Below, piece after piece: positions 1-10,349 of a stretch of 64,000 nucleotides of DNA. The notes beneath the pieces are model-generated. The model searched no databases and was not told where the DNA came from. It was given only the letters and a program-made list of their open reading frames with translations. Position 1 is the first letter of the stretch; the number at the start of each line of letters is the position of its first letter. This stretch comes from Pseudisothecium myosuroides (Eukaryota > Streptophyta > Bryopsida > Hypnales > Lembophyllaceae). The stretch spans positions 47,693,288-47,757,287 of the forward strand of contig OX637288.1 of NCBI GenBank assembly GCA_951799445.1, in the 5' to 3' direction. The position numbers and the translations under genes were made by a program.

Positions 1-920
1 TAGTCCTCTTCTCCAATACCAATACAATTCAACTCCACAAATTGATCTGAAAAGAATTGTTTGATGGAATCACCAAATTTATCCATGTGCTTCCATATGT
101 TGCTTGCTATCAAATCACCTTGGGCCTTCCATGAAAATTCTTTGGAATGTGATTCATTTGACATATGATACTGAATCACATTACCACGTACATGAGGTCC
201 ACCATGAGAACCATATCCATGACTAATTAATGTATACTTCCCTCTTTTCTCATCTTTGCCACTTTTCCCTCTATAAGGACAGTTTTCATAATAAGTATTT
301 ACTAATACCAATGTACTTCTATAAATTGTATTCTTTAATAATTGAGGCATATAAAGTAATGAAATGTATGCATTACTTAAATCACTATGATGGAAAATTT
401 TATTCTTTATGATTAGTCCTCCATCTAGAACTAATAAAGGTGTCTCTGTTGTACTTATTATCTTCTCTTCTGAATAATACTCTTCCCAAGTATCAACATA
501 GTTAGAATGAATCCAAAAAGGATCTTCTAATTTGTTTATGTTTCTCTCTTGTTTTTTCTTGTTTTTCTTTTGTTTAGTGCTATCTACAACTTTGCACTTT
601 GTTGATAATGTGCTTAAACATATATGAATTTCAATTTTTTTGCTAATTCCAAACCCTTGCAATATTGTATTTGCAACATCATTATCTTCTATTTTACATT
701 TTATAATATATTGTGAACTATTTCTTTCGTTTATAATGTATTCTGAAGATTGTTTAACAATGCTATGAAACTCTTCTAAATCTTTAATGGGCACTTCACC
801 ACAAATACATAAGTTCATTTCCCTCTTGCAATATCGCTCCACTTCAAACTTTTTAGGTACCACACATCTTTTACATGTAATCTCAACGTTTGAAAATTCT
901 TTCAAACAAGATTCGCATAA
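1..920 (-). CDS. Partial cysteine-rich protein of unknown function (C-terminal part runs off the window)
   Basis: On the minus strand the frame stays open for about 306 codons from position 920 to the left edge, far longer than chance allows in DNA this AT-rich. Near its start lie regularly spaced cysteines (CESC, then CKRC, then a Cys and a CIC), which suggests a zinc-binding segment. A Lys-rich stretch and a Gly/His-rich stretch (HGYGSHGGPH) follow. I do not recognise the family. The TAA at 921-923 closes this frame upstream. The ORF at 883-1200 overlaps it in another frame and ends in similar Cys/His residues, so the two are probably one gene split by a small frameshift or an unrecognised intron. 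It may be a host gene or a transposon-encoded protein; surrounding repeats make the second more likely. Confidence 0.5.
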
Positions 921-1200
921 TTAATTTGTGACAATGGGTTCTATAATAATTCTTATGTGGACTAGGAGTCAAATGTTCTGTAGGTTTCAAGTCAAAAATA
1001 TTCTTAAAATATGACAATTGTAAAGTGTAAGCGCATGGTACTACAAACAACTTTGCAAATGATTCTCTTCGACTATGATTGCAAAATACACAACCCTTTG
1101 TCATTTCCTCTCCATAGTCAAGTTCCAAAATATTTCTATCCTCTATATATCTTACATTTTTGACCTCAGCCCCAGAACTCTTTGCAACTAGATCCCCCAT
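883..1200 (-). CDS. Probable N-terminal part of the same cysteine-rich protein
   Basis: This 105-codon ORF starts with MGDLVAKSS and contains CVFC about 40 residues in. Its last residues (RTHCHK and on) overlap, in another frame, the point where the 306-codon ORF begins with LCESC. Shifting frame near 915-925 would give a continuous Cys-rich region, so I read the two as one gene carrying a one-base indel, or less likely an intron. No promoter or transmembrane segment is evident upstream. Function unknown. Confidence 0.4.
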   Translation of the reverse strand: MGDLVAKSSGAEVKNVRYIEDRNILELDYGEEMTKGCVFCNHSRRESFAKLFVVPCAYTLQLSYFKNIFDLKPTEHLTPSPHKNYYRTHCHKLIMRILFERIFKR

Positions 1201-1416
1201 TATAACAAATAGTTGGAAAATATGAAACTAAAAACAAAAAGTATATGCCACGAAACTATGAAAGTGAAATAAATTGAATTAGAAATGCTATTTTTTTCAC
1301 CTATCAAACACAATCAAATACTACCTCATAATATAAACAAAGGAATACTCAAAAAGGAGAATAACAAGACTACTATGTTTTTCTTTCTTTATATACACTT
1401 TAGATTCATGTAAAAA
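1201..1416. other. AT-rich spacer, no feature seen
   Basis: Short AT-rich DNA between the start of the Cys-rich ORF and the tandem array. It may contain the ORF's promoter, but I see no clear TATA box. Confidence 0.4.
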
Positions 1417-1612
1417 GTAAAAGACTACTGAGATAAAGTAAAAGAGTGTATTGAGCTAAAATAAAAGACTGTATTGAGCTAAAATAAAAGAGTGTGATGA
1501 ACTAAAGTAAAAGAGTGTAATGAGCTAAAGTAAAATAGTGTATTGATATAAAATAAAAGAGTGTATTGAACTAAAGTAAAAGAGTGTATTGAGCTAAAGT
1601 AAAAGAGTATAT
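1417..1612. repeat. 23-bp tandem repeat, about 8 copies
   Basis: A unit close to AAAAGAGTGTATTGAGCTAA plus three bases repeats head to tail about eight times with a 23-bp period. Copies differ by a few substitutions (GAGTGT or GACTGT, GAGCTA or GAACTA), and the first copy is the most degenerate. The array stops at the TTAA that precedes the decayed transposon copy starting at 1616. Confidence 0.85.
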
Positions 1613-1615
1613 TAA

Positions 1616-2290
1616 TCCCTAAATTCCCAAGGCCTCTTTTCCATCAAAACACTCAAAATTGACATTTCTATAGCAAACTACAAAAACATTTAAAATAGCA
1701 TTTTCTGGCATATTTTAAGAATATGGATCTTGTACTAGACTAGTATAAAAATGTGGAAGAAATTTCAAAAGCTCAGATTGTGTAGATTGCAAGATGTTTG
1801 CATTCAAAGTAAAGAAAAACCTTTTTGTGTACCTTGCTCAATTACATTTTTTGGCTTTGAACTTTCAATAATTAAAAATTTTGCTCTATTCATTTTGCAT
1901 TTTTAATTATATATGATGAAGAATTGAGTTGAGAGTCTAGTAAAAATAACTAAAAAATACACACATTTAGTTTTGATTCATTAAAAATATATTAAGTAGA
2001 AGTATAAACATCTTGCAATGTACACAAGGTTCAAGATTGAGGGAAAATATATACTATTAACAGCTCTAAAACAAAGTTGAAATACAAAAATTTCAATGGT
2101 GGAGTTGTTCTAGAAAGAAATCTCAACCTTCTAAAATATTATATTTGGAAAATTGTGAAAAATTAAGATTAGAAACAAGTCCAATGAACTATATTTTCAA
2201 GAAGATGCTCTAATTACCCCCAAAACAGAATAGTCCAAACCTATCAAATAACAAATCCAAAAGGAATAAAGCAGAGCTTCTTTTGTAGTA
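1616..2290 (-). mobile_element. TTAA-family element, old truncated copy (copy 1)
   Basis: Begins TCCCTAAATTCCCAAGGCC next to TTAA at 1612-1615, a decayed form of the family end. It continues with family landmarks in order: the 'ggatcttgtactagactagtat' region near 1730, 'agattgcaagat' near 1785, and 'caagaagatgctc' near 2200. The opposite end is missing; similarity fades near 2290, just before the palindromic array. Non-coding. Minus is assigned by taking copy 36036-36969 as plus. Confidence 0.7.
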
Positions 2291-2354
2291 AAAGAAATAA
2301 TCTATATCAAATAAATTTTTTCACAAATTCTTTTCTTTATTTTTTTTCATTCAA

Positions 2355-3950
2355 ATGCAATGATGTGTGCTTGAGGTGTGTTTGAAATTGACATCAAGCA
2401 CACCTCAAACACCCTTTACTTCTCTATAAGATTTAAAATACAATTTTACAACAAACTTTTTATGAATTTTATTTTAATTCACATACAATGAATTGTGCAT
2501 GAAGTGTGCTTGAGGTCCACCTCAAGCACACCTCAAACACCCTTTGTTTTTGAACTAAAGCAAAAAAGAATGTTTTATCATATTTTGGCTATTATGTTTT
2601 ATTCAAACACAAAAAAGTGTGCTTCCGGTGTGCTAGAGGTGGACCTCAAGCATACTTTGTTTTTTTGTAAGATTTAGAATAGAATTTCTTAAGAAATAGA
2701 TTTTAAAATCTTTAATTTATTCAAATGGAATGAAATTTGCATGAAGTGTGCATGATGTGTGCTTGAAGTGTTTTTGTTTAAAAACTAGAATACAATATAT
2801 ACCAAATATTATGTAATTACTTTTTATTCAAGTATCATAAAGTGTGCTTGGGTGTCTACCTCAAGCACACCTCAAGCAATCCTTTTTTCTGTTTAAACAT
2901 TGAGAATAGAACTTCCTAACAATTTTTTTTTAACTTTCTTATTTCAACTTTGATGAAGTGTGCTTGAGAAGTGCTTGAGAAAGGCTTCAGGTATGCTTGA
3001 GGGGGACCTCAAGTACACCTCAAGCACTCTTATTTTTTTTTAAGATTTAGAATCTATTTTCTTAAGAAACTTTTTTGTAATCTTTTATTAATCAAATGCA
3101 TTGAGGTGTGCTTGAGGTGGACTTGAGGTGGACCTCAAGCACACCTCAAGCGCCCTTGTTTTTTTAAAATATTGAGAGTAGAATTTTTTAAAATTTTTTT
3201 TATTTTTATTTTTTAAAATTTTAGTGAAGTGTGCTTGAGGTGTGCTTGAGGTCCACTTCAAGCACACCTCAAGCACACCTCAAGCACACTTGTATTTTTT
3301 TTAAATATTGAGAATAGAGGTTTTTAACAAATTATTTTTATTTTTATTTTTTTCAATTTTAGTGAAGTGTGCTTGAGGTGTGCTTGAGGTCCACCTCAAG
3401 CACACCTCAAGCACCCTTTTTTTTCTTAAAATATTGAAAATTGAATTTTTTAACTATTTTTTTATTTTTTTATTTTTTTCAATTTTAGTGAAGGATGCTT
3501 GAGGTGTACTTGAGGTCCACCTCAAGCACACCTCAAGCACACCTCAAGCATCCTTGTTTTTTTTAAATATTGAGAATAGAATTTTTTAACAATTTTTTTT
3601 TTTTTTTTTTTTTCAATTTTAGTGAAGTGTGCTTGAGGTGTGCTTGAGGTGGACCTCAAGCACACCTCAAGCACTCTTCATTAAAATTGAAGATTTAGAA
3701 TAGAATTTGTTAGGAAACTTTATTTTAATCTTTTTTTAATCAAATGCAATGAGGTGTGCTTGAGGTGTGCTTGAGGTTCACCTCAAGCACACCTCAAGCA
3801 CCCTTATTTTTTTTAAATATTGAGAGTAGATTTTTTTAACTATTTTTTTTTATTTTTTATTTTTTTCAGTTTTGGTGAAGTGTGCTTGGGGTGTGCTTGA
3901 GGTGCACCTCAAGCACACCTCAAGCATACTTCAAGCACTCTTCATTAAAT
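2355..3950. repeat. Tandem array of about 13 palindromic (hairpin) units, period about 128 bp
   Basis: A palindrome built from two or more copies of GTGCTTGAGGT followed by their reverse complement (ACCTCAAGCAC) recurs with centres near 2395, 2517, 2641, 2745 (half), 2855, 2990, 3118, 3252, 3393, 3515, 3650, 3777 and 3905. Between palindromes lies a T-rich spacer containing 'attgagaatagaa'. Arms are roughly 20-25 bp. Right-hand units are the most regular and left-hand ones more degenerate, as expected for an array growing at one side. Short ORFs inside it merely follow the repeat. Confidence 0.9.
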
Positions 3951-4101
3951 AGTGTAGGAGAAGAACATAAATCATGTTTGTAAGAAAATAAATGATTTGC
4001 AAAATCTTTATATTTCACCTTTTTTTGGTTACATGGAAATTAGAAGCTTTGGTTACTCATTGCCAAGTTGATGTTGACACTTGAATCACCTTCCGCATTG
4101 T

Positions 4102-5819
4102 CTACAACATGCCTTCTATTTGTTTGAAATTCACTAGTACTACCATTAGTCCATTACTGGGATTTCCAAACACACTCCACGAAGTTCTCATTTTGGGATC
4201 AACATGATCCATGTCTGCCCAATCACTACAATGATCTGTAGTATACATGTTTGCAACAGATTCCCCTCCTCTATTAAAAGCACCTGCAGCTCTCTCCACA
4301 TTCAAACTATTTGCATTTCGACCAGCTAGTACTGTACTTCTCCCACTCGCAAAATCCCAGCTCCGAACTCCATGAGGGCTCAATGGTGAAACAGAAGGAT
4401 TTCTCCCACCTCTCTGTTCATTGTTTCTACCATGGTGTCCATTGTTCCTGGCCTCCATTTCCCAATTCCGATCCCCAGCACCTACTTGCGGCAATCCAGT
4501 ATTTCCACCCTCCAAATTCAAATTCTGTATTCTTCCATCACGCCTACCAATACTCCCATGCCCATGCCCAAAATGAAAATTTTCAACCTCCGAAGCCTCT
4601 CGGCCAAATCTTTCACGGCCTGGATTTAACACTCGCCTCCCTGTGCCTTCTCTAGAGACATAGCCACCAACACATTTGTCACCAAATTCCATAGTGCAGG
4701 CAAAGTACCCCGGCTCAGACCCTTCTCTCTGATCAGCAACCAAATGTGTTGGGGTTGCAATGTAGTCTTCCTCCAAATCATCTCTTTGGTAATTGTCTTC
4801 TTCATCATTGCTCATGGCGGCTTGTCTTTCACTCATTTGTCTGGCCGTCTCCACACGGTCCCTTTCTTCAACTGCCCGGGCTTCTTCCCGGTCCCTAATT
4901 TTTGAAATTCGATCTTCTTCATCTTCCTCCACTTTTTTGGCCTTCTGCACCAACTGTTCTGCCCTACGTTCTTTGAGGTTCTCCAATTCTTCCTCTTGCC
5001 TTATGTGCATGAACTCTTGTGCAATTGGATTTGTCAATTGTGAATCAGGGGTGGTCATCAGAATAAGCAAATTCTGCTCTACAAGAAGTTCTGTCTTTCA
5101 GAGAGTAGCATCCGCCAAAATTTTAGTAGCTGCTGCTTGAGCATAAGCAGCTCCCTCCCGGACTTTGTCATTCTTATGTATAAGCTTGGCAACCTTTGTG
5201 CCTTATAGACAATCTTTCAAGATGGCATTGGATTCTTGTGCAACACTTGCGCTTCCTTGAGTGCTCTCCTCAAAGTCATGATCAGACGAAATGGCGGCCC
5301 TTCTTTTGGCAGAGCCAAGTGGCTTCATGGTAGCCCACCCGTTAGCCCAATGAGGAAAATCACGGACAAGCACCCAACAATGTTCAAAAGAAAATTCCAA
5401 ATTTTTTGGATCTTTGCTTCTATACAAGTCCTTTGCTAAAAGGATGATTTCAGCAGGACCGGTGCCGGTTGGCTTCAACCTCTTAATTGCTAAGTGAGCT
5501 AAAATGAATTTTCCAACATCATGTTTAATTTGTCCCCACTTAGTTTCTAGTGACCGCAATGGTCTTTCACTACCACTCCTATTTTCTTCATAATGTGCCC
5601 AAATGCGTTGCCAAAAAGCATCAAATTTTGTTGATTACCTGTGATTTGATCCTGGCTCACAGCAAGAACGCTCCTGGTAAGTTGTCGTTCTTCTTCGGCA
5701 ACAAAATTCTTTCCTTTTGTTGCAGCAGACGCAGCACCTTGCCTTCCTGCAGGCGAGTGTTGAGATACACTTGCTTTGGACCTACGCCCACGCCCATGTG
5801 TGAGCTCCCAATTCGTCAC
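4102..5819 (-). pseudogene. Broken Myb/SANT-like protein with NAM-associated C-terminal region, PIF/Harbinger-type
   Basis: Read from 5819 down, the protein has a Myb/trihelix-like segment (AEEERQLTRSVLAVSQD, then a G..Q motif and RSLETKWGQIKHDVGKF), then the F-x-F-x-HCWVLVRDFPHW block and a G-K-AK motif. Next comes a Glu/Arg-rich coiled coil and a Gly/Arg/Asn-rich tail. This order is typical of NAM-associated proteins and of the DNA-binding partner encoded by plant PIF/Harbinger transposons. One frame covers 5559-4102 but is broken by stops at 5203-5205 and near 5098. The first part (5547-5819) is one frame off and joins near 5555 inside a conserved block. With two stops and a frameshift it should not make a full protein. 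No DDE transposase was found beside it. Confidence 0.75.
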
Positions 5820-5899
5820 TTGGGACTCATAGTCTTCTTTTTTCTTAGATTGTGCAATTTATGTCGTAATTATACACAAAAAGCCCTAAAAAGAGTGTA

Positions 5900-7940
5900 A
5901 AATCAGAATGGACATGTTACATACCAATATGCCCTTTGGTCCTAAATAGCCTTTTCCCCTTAGAATAGTCCTAAAACCCACTTGTAAATAGGTTGGAGCC
6001 ATAGAAGTAGTGGGAACTAGAAGGTTTGAGGGTTCTTACCCAAAATAGCCTAAAATCACTATGCAAGTGACCAAGCTGGGCTAAATTGGTCTGAGGGAAG
6101 TCTAGGGAGATTCTTAGGTAGATTCCCCACGAGAGGTTTCAGTTTCCCCATCCCATCGACGAATAGTAGAAACCCCAATTGTTAGCTTGCAGGTGTCACT
6201 TTCGCAAGACAGGCCAATGGAGGAATCTACGGTCACCGGATTGTGATCTTGGTTCTAAACCGTACCGGGAAGTCAAAAGCGAAATCCATTCGCCAAGATT
6301 CCCCCGTATGCGGAAGATTCCCTGACTGCCGGTAAACCAACGGAGGTATCTTTTTGCCCTCCGTACCAAGACATGCAAGATCAAGATGTGAACTTGTAAA
6401 TCTCTTGGGAAACCCCATGAGAGGTTCCCCAAGAAGTTTCAGAATTTTCTGGATTGAAGAAATACTCCTTCCGGACGGTCAACCGCTTAAAACCACGATG
6501 GGAAATTCACGATAATTATCCAGGTAGCGGTAAAATCTCACTAAAAATTAGGATAGGTTCTTTTATGCTAATAACGCGCCCTGACAAGTTTCGTGGTGTT
6601 TCGATAGCGGGAGACGGCCGAATCACCGACATTCCTTCGAATTATCCACGTGGCGGGATTTACATGAAGTTGACCGGCGTCCCGGGAGCACACGAAGTCG
6701 GAACGAAGTCAATGAAGGTCTTTTCTTACTCCTTAAGACCTCCCAGACCACCCTGGCTGGTCACCTTTGTCAGAAAAGGTAACCTCCAAAAAGTAGATTT
6801 TTACCTCTTTTACTAACTCTAGTTGGCGATAGTTTACGGTGGGATTTTGGCGTTGGAATAGGGGATAGGAGGACCTCAGGACTAAAAATGGCCTTCTGAA
6901 GCCAATGGCGCAATCGATTTTTGATTTAGAGTTAATCTCCAATAGTTAGAGTGTTGGACCAGTGTAAAACCCAAACTACGTGAAAATCCTAAAAGATAAG
7001 GATGAAAATCCAAGTTGATAGGGTTACCTAGGTTAAAAGGGGGGAGGTGAGGGCCTTGGAAAACCTATAAAAGGGCCCTCATTTCTCTCCAAAACCACCT
7101 CCATTCATGTTTTGGGTCCGTGGATCCAACTTATGTTGGATTTTTTGGCGATTTTAGCCAAAGGCACTTCCACGGTGTTTTGAGCACGTGGTGCTCTGTT
7201 GTTGTTCTATTTTCAGCTTTTGAAGGTCTTGGGGGTCCTTCTTCTTTTGTGTCTATGAGTTTTGAGTAGTCTTGGGTGTTATTTGGCTTATTTTTGAGTC
7301 ACTTTGGTCACTAACTTGTTAGTTGAGGTACTTTTGCTTGAAGCACTAACCCGCTTGGGAGCTCTTTGAGTTTTGTCCTGATCCTAAAGTTCCCCCCGAA
7401 GCGCCTTGGCTTTGCCGCCCACTGAGGGGTCTTTAGTGTTTAAGGATCGTGTTTTCTAACCCGCGTGTCAAGACTAACCTCCGAGTGTTTCTCTCCCACT
7501 CAGGGAACTCTTTTGCTCTCTCTAAGAACCCTTGGCGTGTAGTCCTCCCCTCATACGGTGGAGTTGTGGGCCCCTCAGGGTGGTTATGTCCTAACGGTTT
7601 TCTTCCTCCTTTGAAATTGCTTGTGGTCACGTGAGCCCCCCTTGTGGACGGCGAAGCTTTGACTATTAACCCCTCTAGTCCTAGAGTGCGTGTTAAAAAA
7701 AATCCGCCATACGGCGAAGCTTTGAACCTAAGGACAGGGAGAAATCCTAGAGTTGGTGTTAAACCCAACTCGACGGCGAAGCCTTGATCTCCCCAGAGAA
7801 CTCGGTTCAAAGTTTAGTTTACAAGAGGTTCTTGGAAACCTTCAAAGTTTGGCATCCAAGAACTTAGGAAAACGTTATAGGCAAAAGTCCATGTAGAACT
7901 AGGATTAGTTTTGGCTTTCCCTTGGTTTAAGTGGCCTCGG
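5900..7940. other. Moderate-GC non-coding stretch, possible LTR-retrotransposon sequence
   Basis: Base composition rises well above the flanks and no ORF with a recognisable protein is present. A TATA box at 7066-7073 is followed by pyrimidine-rich sequence, as in an LTR R/U5 region. The motif CGGCGAAGC(T/C)TTGA recurs near 7649, 7711 and 7768. No second copy of the stretch occurs in the window, so the LTR idea cannot be confirmed by a matching pair. Confidence 0.4.
7066..7073 (+). promoter_or_regulatory. Candidate TATA box
   Basis: TATAAAAG within CCTATAAAAGGGCC on the plus strand is a strong TATA match, followed about 30 bases later by a CT-rich stretch. No host gene lies downstream, so the likeliest role is the promoter of an LTR or other repeat. 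Confidence 0.45.
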
Positions 7941-7999
7941 TCATTATTTTGGCATTTACCAAAAGTTCAGAAAAAACGTCCGAAAGTAGGGAAGAAACC

Positions 8000-8350
8000 C
8001 CGGGCCGAGCCAGCCCCAGCAAGAGCCAGCCTAAGCGGGAGCCAGCCCAAGCAGGAGTCAGCCCAAGCGGAGCCAGCCCCAGCAGGAGCAGCCCAAGCAG
8101 GAGCAACCCAAGCGGAGCAGCCCGGTACCCGCAGTCGATACCCGTAGCCGTACCCGCAGCCGATACCCGCTCCGGTACCCACAGCCGTACCCGCAGCCCG
8201 ATATCCGCTCCGGTACTCGCAGCCGTATCCGCAGCCCGATACCCACTCTGTTCCCCGCAGCCCGTTCCCCGCAGCCCGTTCTCCGCAACCGTTCCCCGCA
8301 GCCGATACCTGTTCCGATACCCCGCAGCCGATATCCGCGCCCGATACCCG
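8000..8350. repeat. Two adjoining degenerate GC-rich minisatellites
   Basis: 8000-8118 repeats GAGCCAGCCCAAGCRGG-like units of about 15 bp. 8119-8350 repeats CCGTACCCGCAGCCGATA-like units of about 20-25 bp. Both give open frames in several directions only because stop codons are absent from the repeat; the encoded Pro/Ala/Ser strings resemble no protein family. Confidence 0.7.
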
Positions 8351-8479
8351 CGCCCGGTCCCGTGTGGCAGCTGCGCCTCCAGGCTGCGCCTCCAGGCAGC
8401 GCCTCCGGCAGTTCGTGTTGGTTTTTTTTTTGTTCCTATTGATTCTCCTTTTTAGGAAGATTAAATGGGGGAAGGAGGG

Positions 8480-8570
8480 GTAGAATGAATGGAAAATTAG
8501 GGTGGTAGAAGTAGGGAAGAAAAGGGGTAGAATGAATGGGAAATTAGGGTGGTAGAAGTAGAAATATCTT
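8480..8570. repeat. 46-bp direct duplication
   Basis: GTAGAATGAATGG followed by AAATTAGGGTGGTAGAAGTA occurs twice, at about 8480 and 8526, nearly identical. It is a simple tandem duplication in otherwise unremarkable non-coding DNA. Confidence 0.7.
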
Positions 8571-8579
8571 CAAAATAGA

Positions 8580-10340
8580 AGGAGGAAAATTAGGAAAAAA
8601 AAATTCGAGGGTACGCTTTGTAGTAGAAATTATCATTAAAAGCACACAAAAACCTGCAAAAGCTCACACAATCACTCCACGCACAACTCACCCAAGCTCT
8701 CCACACACCATAACCAAAACCTTGAAGCATTACAAGCAAGGAGGAAGATGAAATAAGAGACGGGGTGTGCTAGTGGATGGATTGGGGGAAATCTCAACTA
8801 ATTAATCTGGACCACTAAAAGGGCAAGCGTAAGAGTAAAAAAGAGCGTGCCTTGGACGTAAGAGAAAGGTCAACCGCGTAAGCACTTGGGAAGGGTAAAG
8901 ATGTAAGAGGTGTAAGAACGAAGTCAACACGTAAGAACTTTGGAAGACAAGTTGGTTGGTGGAAAGAAGGAGAAGAAAGGAATTCCACCACCTCTACCAC
9001 TTCGTTCTCAAATCTTCCCCGAGTCAAGAATCACTTAAGGAGACGCGAATCCAAGAGGAAGAGACATGGCCGAGGGGGGGAACCTCGACCGGTTAATCCA
9101 AGACCTCCAAAATGAGGTGGGCCCCTAAACACCCCACTCTTCCATGTTTAATTTTGTTTTATCAAGATAATTAGAAGGAGGCCGAGAGCTAGGGTAGGGA
9201 AGAAGCAAAGTCAGGTTAGAATTAACTTTAAAATCTTATAGTAGAGGGCTAGGGGTTTCCGAAAACCTAAAACACGTCCGGATCCGAGCTAAAACGAAGG
9301 AGTTATGAGCGGATGAAGTTAGGGAGTCATGTTGGATGAAACCTAACAAATTTCATCCAAGAGGAACAAAAAAGCTAACATAAAAAGAGGAATTAATCTA
9401 GGAACCAAAAGTCAAATTAGAATTTAGTTTTGAAATTAGGGTTAGCCCTAATTAGCGGATGAAGTTTGAAGGACCGATTAGCGGTCAAACTTCATCCATG
9501 GATAACTTTTGATAGGAACATCCAAACCTAATGTGATTAGTCAAAGTAGAAAGCTAAAATCAGGATCTCCTCGGAACAAGTCTTAAGTTTCTAAGATTAG
9601 TACATTAGTAACCACACTTAGGATCCTTAAGTAAGATTAGAAGGCGGATTAGGGACGTTTAAGATTAAGGTTAGGATAAGTATAGATTTAGAACATTTTA
9701 GGACAAGTTTAGGGTAACCCAAAACTAAACCCAGCTTAAGGAAATACCTAAACCCCAAGCAGTTAAGAAGGGATGAAGTTTGGGACAAGTAATGGATGAA
9801 CCCTAGAAGATTTCATCCATTTGAGTCAAGACTTGGTAATTAGGTTAACATTAGGGGGTCAGGCCCATAGCCCAAATCCCAAGTCAAATCGAAATCCGGA
9901 GTCTATAGAAAAGCATGGATGAAGTTTGAGGGACCGAGTAGCGGTCAAACTTCATCCATCCATAACTCTCTCTAGGAGAGGCCAAATTAAACAAGCTTTA
10001 TATTTTTTAGAAATGGCATGAGGTACTCTTTCATTTAGGATAGATAAGCTTAGACTAAGATCAACGCTTCTCCTAAACCACCAAGCCCTCTTAGGCTTTG
10101 ATTCAACCTTAGCAGTTATAGCAATTCCGATTAGGGTTTTGTTTTGTTTCTTCATTACCCAAAATTAGCGAGTCTTAGGAGTTTAGAAAAGATCCATTGC
10201 TTGGAAGGCACAATGGATTGGCGCTAGACACCATAGATCGAATCAGAACGATTAAATACCGAGAGCCTGGTTGTGCTCGCTTCTTTACCAAGGGTGGGTA
10301 AACAAGCGCTCACACCATGCCCTTGACGTTCGAGAGGTGC
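8580..10340. other. Non-coding stretch with four GGATGAAGTT...TTCATCC hairpins
   Basis: The motif GGATGAAGTTTG and its reverse complement pair up at 9311-9358, 9457-9497, 9771-9819 and 9915-9959. The last has perfect 15-bp arms (ATGGATGAAGTTTGA). Units are embedded in TTAGGG/AACCCTAA-like but irregular sequence. No protein is encoded. The stretch continues the moderate-GC block to its left and may be the internal or LTR part of the same element. Confidence 0.6.
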
Positions 10341-10349
10341 AGAAATTTC

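Noticed and set aside
2355..3950. Palindromic array as a CRISPR array
   Set aside because: Spacers are similar T-rich sequence rather than unique, and the context is a plant nuclear genome.
7911..8455. Open frames on both strands giving Pro/Ala/Ser/Arg-rich proteins
   Set aside because: They follow GC-rich minisatellites that lack stop codons; no domain and no codon structure.
9240..9760. TTAGGG/AACCCTAA motifs as interstitial telomere repeats
   Set aside because: Occurrences are scattered and irregular, never in tandem.
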